64,000 nt of DNA from Chelydra serpentina. Its lineage: Eukaryota; Chordata; Testudines; Chelydridae. The notes beneath the pieces are model-generated. The model ran no database searches and was not told the DNA's origin. It saw only the letters and a list, made by a program, of their open reading frames with translations. This document shows positions 36,014-47,064 of the stretch, one piece after another (position 1 is the first letter of the stretch; each line of letters starts with the position of its first letter). The translations under genes were made by a program, and so were the position numbers. Location of the stretch: NCBI GenBank assembly GCA_037349315.1, contig JBAIAC010000019.1, positions 20,336,501-20,400,500 of the forward strand, read 5' to 3'.

Positions 36014-36149
36014 GGTCCTGATCCTGCAAATACTTAAGCATTGCTTAGTTTTAACTCGTAAATTAATGAACACCAATAAATGGACATCAATAGGACTACT
36101 GGTGTGCTTAAGTTAATTACATGCATAAGTGTTTGCAGAATCATGGCCC
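36014..36149. mobile_element. Palindromic MITE, GATCCTGCAAA family, copy 4
   Basis: gtcctgatcctgcaaatact at the left and gtttgcagaatcatggccc at the right are inverted ends of a roughly 135-bp element with atcaataggactactggtgt in the middle. Confidence 0.68.
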
Positions 36150-36195
36150 ATGTTTCTAGCTCTAGTTGCATTCGCCTCTTATGCTGCAAAAGTTA

Positions 36196-36250
36196 AATCC
36201 AAAGCTCCTGAAGTCACTGAAAAGACTTCAATGGTCTTTGAATCAGGCCT
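36196..36250. mobile_element. Short palindromic MITE-like fragment
   Basis: aaatccaaagctcctgaagt and atggtctttgaatcaggcct are inverted ends of the CCATTGAAGTCAATGG foldback type. Confidence 0.45.
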
Positions 36251-36289
36251 TAGTAACATGTTTTCAGAGTGAAGTAAGTTGATCATATG

Positions 36290-36455
36290 GGATCTGATTG
36301 TTAGTCCTCAGTGCCTAAACTTAGGTGACTTTATCTGAATTAGGCATCCATTTTGGGCACCTGTGCAGGAGTCTAAATTTATATTTAGGCTCTTGAAATG
36401 GTCAGTTAGGTGCAGAGCCTTAGGCAAGACAGTTAGAAAATTGGGCCTTTAATTG
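36290..36455. repeat. Foldback repeat fragment related to 14270-14935
   Basis: agtgcctaaacttaggtgac, gaattaggcatccattttgg and cagagccttaggcaagacag share the TTAGGCAC words of the 14.3-kb repeat. Confidence 0.5.
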
Positions 36456-37396
36456 TACTTTCCTTAAAAATAGCTTAAGGTATCAGCCACACACTGAACA
36501 CTAAGTGCATGGAGTAGTTCAGTTTTTAAAGTGAAACCATATTTTAGCTTGAGCAAGTGATAGATGAAAAATCCAAACCCACTGAAAAACAATTTTTGAT
36601 TCTTCTGTATCTAAAAATGGGCCTACCTCATTTAGTCTATTTAAACATTTTGTATCCATGCCACTTGCATGCCAAGTTTGAATGTAATGTAAATGAAAAT
36701 GGTTGAGTTATAAACCCTTGAAAAACAGGGTTTATAATGGAAACAGTAATTGACCCTTAACTACCGCATCAAAAATACAATGCTATAATACAAAGCCTAG
36801 TGCTTGGGATCCCATTGCTGCTTCTAACCTCAGGCTGGCAGACTAACACCTCACCACAAAGCCAACTAATGTTTATACTTTAAAAAATTTTCTGCAAAAT
36901 GGCAAGTAGGGAAGAGTTATAGGAGCAACATAATGTTGGCCAATAGTTCACAAGTTCTCTGTCTCAAATTTTCAGTATTTCCACAGTTGCCAATCCTCAC
37001 TGAATTCACAAAAAACATAGTGGTACTTTTCCTCTGGTCTGATGTTGCACAGTGGCTAGAAAAGTGATTTTATTTCACCTTAAATGGTAGCATTGCATCA
37101 TAATCGTACCTCCTTCTCTTCAGCCTTAGGGGTGGTTTCCCTGAACCAGCAGGACACTCCTTTGGGTCTCGTTCAGGTTGAAAGGAAAGGCTGTTGACTC
37201 TGATCCCCTCCTCTCTACATGGCTATTTGCAGCATGAGGGGAAGAGAAGGAAGGAAAGATGGTGGTGCTGGGAATGGAACTGAGTGGTTGTGCCGCACAT
37301 ATTAGCATACAATTGGCTAGTCCAGGGGAAGCAGTTGCCAACCTGTTTGTTGTGCAAGACTATGCTAGGGTGCCATCTTTGCCAGCAATTATGTTT
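36456..37396. other. Unannotated non-coding sequence
   Basis: Nothing recognised. Confidence 0.35.
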
Positions 37397-37401
37397 GTGA
37401 C
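37397..37401 (+). repeat. Left 5-bp duplication of the solo LTR
   Basis: gtgac, repeated at 38074-38078. Confidence 0.75.
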
Positions 37402-38073
37402 TGTAACAGGGTCAGACTCGCCCTGCGGCGCCTCCTGCTGGTCGTCCTTGGGAATTAGCTCACCAGCCTCCAGAGCGCCCTCTTCTGGCCAGTGATCCAC
37501 CTGACCACTCTCTGGCCCACGAGTCCCTCCCGGGACCCAGTGCCCCTTTAACTGGGGTGCTGCCCCACAGGTCTGGGTCTCCCCTCCCCAGGGGACCCCC
37601 AACCCACTATCCCCACCTTGCCTCAGTTGTAGGCTACTGCCAGTCACCAGCTAGCCCCCGCACCCTGGGGCAGACTGCAGTATAAGCCACTCATCACAGG
37701 CAAGGTTGGATTGGACCTGCTGCCTCGGCCTACCCATGGGTTGCCCCTGTAACCCCAGTACCTAGATGGGCCTAACCCTAGGCCACAGCCTGGGGTTTTC
37801 CTAGGCAGGAGCTCCCCAGTTCCTCTGACCTTTCCCTAGCCCTGCTCCACCCTAGGTACCTGATCAGGGCCCTGCAGCCAAGCCCTTCTCCCTTTACAGG
37901 AAGAGGGAGTCTGTGTCTGTAGCTCCTGGCTGCCCTGGCCTTTATAAGGCCAGGCTTATCTGTTTGGGGCGTGGCCCCCAGCTGAGGCTACTTCCCCACT
38001 CAGCCTAGCCTTCAGAGCTGCAGCTCTCCAGTCCTTCCCTGTCAGGGCTGGAGCGGGTGGCCACCCCGCTACA
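37402..38073 (-). mobile_element. Solo LTR, 672 bp
   Basis: The block is sharply GC-rich against AT-rich flanks. It begins tgtaacagggtc and ends ccccgctaca, so it has TG..CA ends inside a TGTA/TACA inverted pair, and is flanked on both sides by gtgac. A 5-bp duplication is usual for retroviral and Ty3/gypsy integration. A TATA-like word, ttataaag, lies near 37940-37950 on the minus strand, which favours minus orientation. The plus strand also reads tttataag there, so the direction is not certain. No internal coding region follows, so this is what remains after recombination between two LTRs. Confidence 0.8.
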
Positions 38074-38078
38074 GTGAC
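38074..38078 (+). repeat. Right 5-bp duplication of the solo LTR
   Basis: gtgac, partner of 37397-37401. Confidence 0.75.
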
Positions 38079-38510
38079 ACATGGTGTATGATACTTTGGT
38101 ATATGTTGAAACCTATAATCCACCTTGAAATGGGTGACCATGATCCTGAGGATGAGAAATTTTAGCGATGAAGGTGCAGGTAATCTCATGAGTAGAATTC
38201 CCCTTCAGTCCTGTATTTAGGATCAGTTTGATGCAGCCACAGAAATGCTAGGAGTCTACACTGATGTTCAGAAGAAGGGAATTTGAAAGCATTACTTGAA
38301 GGAAAAAAGGTGACTCATATGAATGGAGAAATTCTACTGATAGTTTGCAGTACTTAAAAAATACTCTCCTTCTCTGTGCACAAGTAGTGTATTAAGTTCA
38401 TGCTTTCAGCTGCAATGAGGGAAGCAGAGGACATGGCAAGTATAATTTCTGTCCTGAGATTTTTTGTTCAGCTACCAATTAAAAATGTATATTTTTTATT
38501 ATTTTTAAAT
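38079..38510. other. Unannotated non-coding sequence
   Basis: Nothing recognised. Confidence 0.35.
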
Positions 38511-38600
38511 ATCATAGAATCTCAGGGTTGGAAGGGACCTCAGGAGGTCATCTAGTCCAACCCCATGCTCAAAGCAGGACCAACCCCAACAAATATTGTA
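38511..38600 (-). mobile_element. CR1 LINE 3'-end fragment
   Basis: atcatagaatctcagggttg, gaagggacctcaggaggtca and tctagtccaaccccatgctc are the reverse complement of the CR1 3' end. Only about 90 bases remain. Confidence 0.82.
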
Positions 38601-38782
38601 CAAAGAAAACATATAGCTATAAGCTCGGGACACTACTCTGACACTATGTGAGCATTTGCATCTACACCTTCATCAATGGCAATGAGAGTTGCCTTTCACC
38701 CATTTTAACAGGAGTTGCAGAAAGTAAAGGGACAGCTACTTATTAGGAACCCTGCACTCTTGTGAGGGTGAAGATGACATAA

Positions 38783-38849
38783 TGTCTCTAAAACTGCAGT
38801 TATATTTCTCTCTCTCTCTCTCTCTCTCTAAACTGCAGTTTTAGAGACA
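38783..38849. repeat. 19-bp perfect hairpin arms around a CT microsatellite
   Basis: tgtctctaaaactgcagtt (38783-38801) and aactgcagttttagagaca (38831-38849) are exact reverse complements with a loop that is mostly (CT)n. A third copy of the arm lies at 39523-39550. Confidence 0.9.
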
Positions 38850-39522
38850 GATATCCATGTGGTGTGGGGCAGGAGGTGGTGCCAGGGAATCTGCAATTAG
38901 GTCTTTTCTACTGACTTGAGGATGAAGAAACTATAAAAAGGGCAAGGGGGAACATCAACAGAGTCTTCACCTCATACTCTCCCTTCCTAACACCAAATGG
39001 GAACCAAAGTACAGCCACATAGCTAACAGATTCTATGTTCTGTATTAAACTATGAGAGTGACTTTGTTAACCCCTTTTATTCAACAGGGTCTCTGTTAGC
39101 CATAGGCCTATGGTGCTGGCCACTCTCTGCAAAACTAGTGGGGAAGATGAAAGATGTTGACAGTCTACACTTGGATTTTGGTTTCTTTTGCATTTTTTTT
39201 ACCCATGCCATTCGAAACAGTGACATATCCTAAACTAACTACCCCATCCGCTGCTTCTGACAGCATTGCCCTACCCCTTCCCTACCACCATTCACATAAT
39301 TATTGAAGAGGGGGGTTAGCCAGGGATATACAATTGAAAGGATGTCCTAGAGTATCCTTCGTTATCCCTTCCTTCACAGTTCCTCACAAAACTGTGTGAG
39401 AAATGTTTGCAGGAGATACTGTCGCCTCTGGCTGAATGGTGGTTGCGATTGCTATATCTAGTTGTCCTGGCTGAGCAGTCCAAGGTTCTGCTGAAGATAT
39501 CTGGCAGTGGATATAAATATAT
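38850..39522. other. Unannotated spacer between inverted repeats
   Basis: No gene and no transposase remnant were seen between the inverted arms. Confidence 0.4.
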
Positions 39523-39550
39523 TGAGAAATATAACTGCAGTTTTAGAGAC
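39523..39550. repeat. 28-bp perfect inverted copy of 38783-38810
   Basis: The 28 bases here are the exact reverse complement of 38783-38810, with key word ataactgcagttttagagac. No matching target duplication was found outside the pair. Confidence 0.9.
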
Positions 39551-39734
39551 AGATTTGCTTGTGTTTTGAATAATCTCTCACCCATTCTTAGATGAATTTC
39601 TCTCTATTGGCTCCAATAAATTCAGTTCTTTGCTGAAGGAACACCAACACTGGGCATTAACTTGCAGCTTGCTATGTAGAGATTGAATCTTTCATTTCTA
39701 AATATCCCACTGACTTCAATGTGAAGAGGATCAG

Positions 39735-39868
39735 GCTCTTACTATACTACATTATTCTTTTCCACTGCTTGCATCCGATGAAGTGGGTATTCACCCACAA
39801 AAGCTTATGCTCCAATACCTCTGTTAGTCTATAAGGTGCCACAGGACCCTTTGTCGCTTCTACATTGT
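39735..39868 (+). mobile_element. Dispersed retro-repeat fragment (GATGAAGTGGG family)
   Basis: gcatccgatgaagtgggtat, ccacaaaagcttatgctcca and gttagtctataaggtgccac, ending at ttgtcgcttctac. It is the same family as the 3' half of 29714-30595 and ends at the same word as the 40-bp copy at 51819. The 5' limit is approximate. Confidence 0.72.
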
Positions 39869-42063
39869 TATTAAGATTGTTGGTTATGCAAGTCATTCCT
39901 TGATTTGTGTCAAAGCCTGACATCTTTATTTAAAAACAACCCTATTTGAAAATGCAACGACTAAGAAAAGAACATCAGGACTTTGGACCTTTCTGATTAT
40001 TGCTCTGTGTCACTTATATGGAAAGAGAGAGAGAATAGAACACTATATAAGCTGTTCATTAATATTTAGATTAAACAAAAACAAGAGAAGAAACCAACAG
40101 TCACTTATTCAAATAAATGTATACAGACATAGGAATGCCAGCTCAGTCTTTGGCAGTGGATCAAGTAATGATCAGGATTTGAATCTATAGAGGCATTAAC
40201 ATTTCTAAAACAATCACTCTGAAATAAAGCTCAGAATGTATATTTAAACTATGGAAAAATACACTATGAATATGCAGTTTGTGGCTAACTGCTCCCTATT
40301 GTTTTGGGCTCTTGTCCTGCCTTGTAAGGTCTTTTAAGAGGAAAAAACTAGAAATCAAGATATATTTTGAGGCATGTATTTTAGGTGGTTTGTAATAATG
40401 TATTTCCCTCTTCATATCTTTCCTTCTTTGGTTTGCTTTTTATAAGCGTATTATCCAATTTAGTGTGGCACAGTTCAAGTGGACAGCTTCAACCTTTTCC
40501 ATGACCCAAAAGGTGGGGTGGCAGTCTGAAAATAAAAAATATCCTTAATGAAGTGTGGAAGCTCCTGTTCTTTTCCTTCCTCAGGAGACATGCCTTAATC
40601 TCTGGCTCAGAGCCTTGTCAAAAGTTGCAGTAAAGAACTGGCAAGCTCAATGCTACTAATGGAGTGAAATTGCAACCAGGTTGTTCATTTCTTCATATTG
40701 TTTTTCTTCTAAATACTGCAGCAAGTGAAATTCCCCCTATCTCCAGACTTCTGTAATGATCATTTAGTGACTTTTGTGACAGTCCTACAATACATTAAGT
40801 AGAGTTTAAATTACATCACTAAAACATAATGAGGATTTGGATGCTTATATAGGTCAGTTATTAAGAAAAAAGATTAAAACCAGGGGCTGTTATAGGGATT
40901 TTAAGTTCTTACTGAAGATCTAAAATTATGGTATTTATGTTTATAACTTTTGACAGGTTATCTAAGTCATTGATATTATGTCTCTTGCATAGTAGAAGCA
41001 GAAAGCAATTGATTTTGGCCCGAAGACTATTAAAAAAGGTTTGAATTGCTCAAAATCTCAATACTATGAAATTGGAAATTTTTACACTCTACAAGTGTTT
41101 TTATTTTTTTCATGATATCAGCTGATATCTGATTGACTAATATTGATTAGAATTAGTGTGGCTTCTACCGATTTATGTGAAGAACCAAAATCAAAAATTC
41201 CTTCATTCCTACAATGCCTGAGTATCTCTCACTTCTCAAGGGGATATACCATAGTCATCTTATGAGCTCCCTTTTCATTTTCTATCAGCAGTGTTTTGTG
41301 CACTTGAAATAAATCGACATGCAGAATTCACTTATCTGCAAAGCCACTTTGCATAGAGGTCAGGAAGTCAGAAATGGCATCAACCAGGCAGCAACAAACA
41401 TCCCATTTCCTATGAGCAACTTGCTACTATTTAAATATATGAAAACGTTTAGTTTGCAAAAAAGCAAATATCCAATCACTGACGCTAGGGGCAGGAATTA
41501 GTGGTGTTCCCTTAATCTCTGCTAACCTGGTTCTGTCAATGTCAATAATTGCATGACAGCTAGGGAAGAGAGCAATAGTGGATGGATGGGTAGGAAAAGC
41601 AGTTCATTGCTCACATGTAACCAAATAATATACGTGTGTTAGCACTGAATAGTCCATCTCGTTGTATGGGAGAATTGCTGACACAGTTATGCTCATTTGA
41701 AACATTGAGCTTCCTTGAGAAAATATATGATGTACAGGAGTACATGCACTTGCACTTATCCAAGGCTACTTTAAACTATGCCAGTGGAAAGAAATGGAAA
41801 AGAAGAGCATTTCCATACTACAGCCTTCTGATCTGTGTTATGGTATGTTACTGCAGGGGTTTCTAGGTGGAATTCTTCTCTGTAGAAGATGAGAAACCAC
41901 ACTCATACTCTGCCTTGGGTTAATTTTTGTCTTCTCAGCTTTTCCTCACAGAGTCATGCTAGTTAGGTTCTTTCAGCACTGAAATTCTGTATATTCCACA
42001 TGCACCTGTGAAATATGCTCTCTTTATATAAATACATGTTTTGCCCATGCTTGTTAGCTCAGA
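39869..42063. other. Unannotated non-coding sequence
   Basis: About 2.2 kb with no recognised feature. Confidence 0.35.
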
Positions 42064-42135
42064 TAGTGTAAATCAGGTTAGCTTCACTGAAGTCAAAGAT
42101 GCTGTAACAGTTTACACCAGCTGAGGATCTGACCC
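42064..42135. mobile_element. Short palindromic MITE-like fragment
   Basis: tagtgtaaatcaggttagct pairs with taacagtttacaccagctga around cactgaagtcaaag. This is the TTTACACC foldback type. Confidence 0.5.
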
Positions 42136-42244
42136 AATGTATTTAAAATATAATTGGAGGCTGTGCTTTTGCCAAATCTAAATACCCCAGTGTCTGCATT
42201 TGAACTGTTTTTGATGGACTTTTTATGCACATGAGGGAGCTAGG

Positions 42245-42350
42245 TATGGGGCTGAAAATAAAGAAAGATCTGGTCATCTTAGAATATTTCCACCATCCAA
42301 TAACTGAGAAAATATTTGATGACCAGATCTTGCACTTTTTCAGCCCCATA
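42245..42350. repeat. 106-bp long hairpin
   Basis: The 5' arm 42245-42278 (tatggggctgaaaa..agatctggtcatc) and the 3' arm 42318-42350 (gatgaccagatct..ttttcagccccata) pair over about 34 bases, with two perfect blocks of 14 and 13 base pairs either side of a small internal loop. The remaining loop is about 39 bases. It could be a small palindromic MITE or a precursor-like hairpin. I do not recognise a known family. Confidence 0.8.
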
Positions 42351-45300
42351 AATAATTTTGCGAATCATTTTAAAAAATGTGAACAATGTAAATTCAACCA
42401 TAAATGCACATACAGAAAACATGATACAAATTCTAAAACTTGCACACACTCCTCATAGTAACCTATATTCTAGAGTTGCTATACAAACACCCTGAGCTCC
42501 CTGCCTTGTACAGTTTGCAATCTAACCTGACAACTTATACACATAGGCTATGGATGGGATACAATAAAAGTAATTGACTGAGCTTGTGATGAGGATGTGC
42601 CTTGTTAATTTAATGATTTTCTGGGGAGAAATCATTGTCTATTTCATTATCATTTCTTATAATGGGGACCAGGGTTTAGAGATCACACAGAAGAAGTGTG
42701 ATTCGGGAATGACTTGAAGGAGGATAGGAGGGAAACATGGAAGGCTAGTCAGGAAGGAGGCTCAAATCATGGAGGCCGGCATAGGAAAGGGCGGGGCGTG
42801 GGGACAAGAATGGGAGGAGCACTTGGCAGGGATCGATAGCAGCGTGGATTGGGAGAGCATAAGGAGACATGAGCAGAGAGGGGTGAGAACTAACTGGTAC
42901 AGTGTTTGGAAGTACAGAAGGAGGAGATTAAATCTGAGGTGAGGGGAAGGGATTTAAGAAGATGCTGGAAGCTGGCTGAAGCGCTGGCCAAGTTAGATGA
43001 CATTTGCAGCAGAATTTTGGATAGTATTAATTATTAGAAATGAAACATGTGGCCCATCTACCATTCAGTGGTAGCATTGCATAGTTTTCCACTTACACAT
43101 GCACAAACTTTGATGAGTGCTAACGGTCCAAAGAGACAGACAAGTATTAATGTAAGGACTCCTGTTGTAAATCAATATTTTAAATAAATTGTTTTAACTG
43201 TTCATTAAGGAAACTTCATTCTGAGAATAATTATAAGCCTAAAAGTGAAAGTGAGATTTAAGTTCTGTGCTGATGGGCAGAGATTTGGCAGGCAGCATAC
43301 ATACTTAATCAGTCATACTGTAGCTTCTATGCTTAAGTTGGAGCTTGCACTGTCTCTGTACTAAGAAATACAGTATATTCATCCATCATATTTATTCAGA
43401 TTAGGTCACTTTAGAAGCAATGGCAATGCTGTTTTTCAAAGTTATCTGTAGTGGGTTTAAAATGTACCTGCTAATGTAAAACATACTAAATATGGCTGAT
43501 GCACATTCAAAAAGAATAAGGCAGTACAGTTTGAATATGTTTAAAATAAATAAAGTTAATGGCATAGTCTTCCTGGCTCCCTAGTTCACAACAGAAAATA
43601 TATATTTTTTGTTTATTGAACCATATACATTTACTTCTACATTATTAGCCCAATTTTGTGGGCCTGGGGTCAAATGCTCATGTCTTAGTTAAAACTCATT
43701 AATTGTTGTGGTAATTTTGGTAGCATCAGAAATACAGTAGGAAAACTTTCTATGTTGTTCTATGTTGCTTCTTTTTCTTTTGTTAAGGACAGGGTTTATT
43801 ATTTCTTCTTTTGACCTACAATGTTTTAACATAGTTTGGCTGATGAATTGAAGCAACATAAATATGGCGTGTCTATAACTGTACCAATTGATTAGTGTAC
43901 ATCAACTGTGGGAATATGTGTTGTCTGTGTGCTCTTATGTAGGTCCCATCACCATAGTTTCTTAGCACATCCTAAGCATGAAGAAATGGAAATAACATTA
44001 ACAGTCTCTCTTTCCTTTCCAAGTAGGTAGGAGTAAATTGCTTGATTAGATTATGGGGTCTATGTATGTGTGTGAATAACGTATTGTAGGAAATTTATAT
44101 TAATGCCAAACCAATTAATGGTAATTAATGATCCTACGTTTAATAACAAAAGAATTAATAGAAAGCAGCCACTTACAATCAATTGTTGCCTTGACATCTC
44201 TTACTAAAAATAAAAATCCCTAGAATGCCATGTAGATTTTAGGAAAGAACCAAAAGAAAGATTAGATAAAAAAAGCAACTCACTATAACAACAATAATTG
44301 TCTAACTGCTTTTTATCTACTGTCTGGAAGAAATTAATGTATTTTATTTAAAATAGTTGGTGAGAATATTTTTCTAATATAATCAAAGCTTTCTTTCAGA
44401 TATAAACAATGGACTTTTGTGTGTGAGTAAGGCTTTAAGTGATACTTAACCAATGTGTGAGTCTCTTACTTAATAAGTATAATGCTCATAAACACAGTTT
44501 CTCAACACTAAAACAATTTTTAATTTATACATAATGCTCTTTTAAACACTATGCCATCCAGTAATACTTATCAACAAATTTGCCATCATCTGAGACATTA
44601 GCACCCTGCTTACTACTTGATGAGGCAATAAGTACACTGCATCAACTAAGGAATGTTTTCCAAAATTTAGGGTTAAAACATACTCTTAGTAAATTTCCCA
44701 AATAAATAATGAGTCCTTAAAGCAAGATTGTCAGACATATGGGCTGGACACTAGATTCGGCCAGAGAAGGAGTTTAATGTGACCTAGCAAGCTATTGCAA
44801 AATCCTCCTTCTGTTGCTTCTGCTATGCCTATCCCCTGTTGTGCTAGATTGGCACTGCTTTAAATATCACCTCCTACCAGTCACCACAGTGGGGGCAGCC
44901 TATCTGGATGAGATGGTAAGAGACCTATGCTAGGCACTCAGAAGATCAGAAGGGGGATTGTATTCATCTGGGGGGGAGGACTTGGCCAAAGTGGCCAATA
45001 TTGAGTGAAATTCTATCCTTTTGAAGAAAAAATGTACATAAAAGAAAAATGTTGTCAGATGTCTGTGTATTCTGAAGACAGAATCATTTATACTGCATTC
45101 TGCTTTTACTGTTTCGGTGGATCTGTATGTGCTCTGTCTGTGATCTGGATGTGGCTAGAGTTTCCATGTCTGTGCTTCTGGCAAATATGGTCAGTGCTTA
45201 ACCCAGACTGTATTTTTGCACTTACCATCTGCTTCATTCTCACTGTCAAATCCAGAACTTGTCTGTTAGTCATTTCACTCTCAGGTTTTATGTAGATCAG

Positions 45301-46081
45301 CACAGTAACTAGGACTGGATGAACTGAATGCGATAAAACAGAACCCTAGCTAAATCTCTTGCCCTAAAAATCTGAATGAACCTTTTAATGAGTAATAATA
45401 ATAATAAAGGGCTGCATGCATGTGCATGTAACTTTCTTGTATTCATTATTGGAATTTATTCTCTGTTACTCTGTATTTGCTTGGTCTGGATGAAATCAGA
45501 AATGGAAGTCCCAAAATACTACACAAAAGGCTGATCTTGGGGTAATTCCCAATCTGATTAGAAGCAGGAATTACTGAACATTTCACAAGAGAGCCTGTTC
45601 TTGCAAGATTGCCACCCTATTTGATAGTCCCTAGTATGAAAAGTTGAGATAAGTATCTGAACTTTGAAGTATTTATCTGAATATCTTTTTATATTCCACT
45701 CACACAACCAGGCAACAACATTACTCTCTATATCTTGTATTTTGTCTGGAGGGACCTATCCAGTGCTGGAAATTTGGGCTTGGATGAGAGCTAGCTGTAA
45801 ACACAACCCAGATTGAGGAATGTTGGTAAGATGGGAAAAGCAACAAGGAACAGTTGGTGAAGATTACACCCACAACAGTGATTGGGAATGTGTGCCTGCC
45901 GTTTGTAACTCAATTCATAATTTGTGGGTCAGATTAGATTTTTACTTCATGAGCAGCTGTGGCCAAGAGCATTTTTTTCATGTGTACCTTCTGAGAAGAA
46001 TGTTACCTTTCCTTTCACATGAGGACATTGTTATGAATGTCCATGCCTTTGTGAGCCTCCAGATTAGTGCTCCACATGGGG

Positions 46082-46082
<1 letters not shown>
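42351..46082. other. Unannotated non-coding sequence
   Basis: A purine-rich, GC-richer patch with many GGAGG and GGGAAG words covers about 42700-42970. A possible decayed hAT-like fragment (gacatatgggctggac) lies near 44735-44790. Neither is enough to name. No gene was recognised. Confidence 0.35.
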
Positions 46083-46144
<62 letters not shown>

Positions 46145-46147
46145 TCA
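46083..46147 (+). repeat. (CTTT)n microsatellite
   Basis: About 16 near-perfect units of the tetranucleotide. Confidence 0.95.
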
Positions 46148-46192
46148 CATTTTATATTACAGTTGAGTCCCCACTGTACTAGGCACTGTACA
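46148..46192 (-). mobile_element. SINE tail fragment
   Basis: The reverse complement contains gtacagtgcctagtacagtg, the tail word of the 33.4-kb SINE domain. The adjacent (CTTT)n reads as (AAAG)n after it on the minus strand, so the microsatellite may have grown from the SINE tail. Confidence 0.5.
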
Positions 46193-46219
46193 CAGGGCCG
46201 GCGCTATAACTAGGTGACC

Positions 46220-46227
46220 CTAGGCAG
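46220..46227 (+). repeat. Left 8-bp duplication, GC-rich hAT copy 1
   Basis: ctaggcag, identical to 46427-46434. Confidence 0.85.
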
Positions 46228-46426
46228 CATAGGAGCCGACTTCTGTCGGCTCCGCTGGGTGTGTCAGCATCGGGGCCCCGCAACATCGACTGGCGTCGGG
46301 AGCAAAGGTAAGTGCTCCGGTAACAGGCGCGGGGCCGGTGGGGAGCTGCTGGTGGGTGCTGAGCACCCACCAATTTTTCCCCGTGGGTGCTCCAGCCCCG
46401 GAGCACCCACGGAGTCGGCGCCTATG
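46228..46426. mobile_element. GC-rich non-autonomous hAT, copy 1 (199 bp)
   Basis: The ends cataggagccgac and gtcggcgcctatg are inverted (one mismatch), flanked by perfect 8-bp duplications as in the hAT superfamily. The right part, caatttttccccgtgggtgc then tccagccccggagcacccac, is shared with copy 2 at 46739. It has no coding capacity. Confidence 0.85.
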
Positions 46427-46434
46427 CTAGGCAG
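46427..46434 (+). repeat. Right 8-bp duplication, GC-rich hAT copy 1
   Basis: ctaggcag, partner of 46220-46227. Confidence 0.85.
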
Positions 46435-46730
46435 TCGCCTAGGGCGCCAGGATTTGGAGGTGGTGCTCAGAGCTACAGAATTTATTGCAGCACTTCAGCT
46501 GCTCCTATGCCTGAGGGGAGAATGACTCCTCCCCCCTGACCCACAAGAGAGCTACTCAGAGCACAGTCCAGGAGGATTAGAGTCTTAGCAGAGACTGCTG
46601 TTGACTACATATTTAATCGTGCTTTACAGCGAGAGCAGAGCGTAACTGTGCTGCCTTCACATTAGTTCGCAGGTAGAACTTAAGGCAGTGGTTTTGTCCT
46701 AAACCAATGGTTTTGACTTAAATAATTTGG

Positions 46731-46738
46731 GAGCTGGT
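46731..46738 (+). repeat. Left 8-bp duplication, GC-rich hAT copy 2
   Basis: gagctggt, identical to 47065-47072. Confidence 0.85.
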
Positions 46739-47064
46739 CACAGGTGCCAACTTCCGGTGGCGCTGGTGGGGGCCGACGACTGGCCCCGCTCCCGATGACA
46801 GGTGATGTTGCAGGGCCCCGCCCCCAACGCCGGGTGACGTTGCAGGGCCCCGCCCCCAATGCCAGGTGACGTCGCCCAGCATCGGGGGCGGGGCCCCACA
46901 ACGTCTCCCGGTGCTGAGGTGAGCTTGCCGTGGGTCCCGGGGCTGGCGGGGAGCTGGGCGCGGGCCCCGGGGTTGGCGGGGAGCTGCCGGTGAGTCCTGA
47001 GTACCCACCAATTTTTCCCTATGGGTGCTCCAGCCCCGGAGCACATACGGAGTCGGCGCCTATG
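46739..47064. mobile_element. GC-rich non-autonomous hAT, copy 2 (326 bp)
   Basis: The ends cacaggtgccaac and gtcggcgcctatg are inverted and the 8-bp flanks are perfect. Inside, three head-to-tail units start at 46801, 46833 and 46865, a 32-bp period, with ggtgacgttgcagggccccg as the core word. A second short duplication of ggcggggagctg follows near 46947 and 46976. The 3' third matches copy 1. Its size difference from copy 1 comes mainly from these internal repeats. Long frames on both strands are due to the absence of stops in GC-rich DNA. Confidence 0.86.

Larger units (their letters stand above)
46193..46530 (+). mobile_element. Host repeat with hAT-like end, interrupted by a second element
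   Basis: It starts cagggccggcgctataacta, a hAT-type terminal word resembling cagggacggattaata at 50678. It resumes after the nested insertion as tcgcctagggcgccaggatt, the typical body of a dispersed turtle repeat. The right limit is unclear and no duplication of the outer element was found. Confidence 0.5.
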
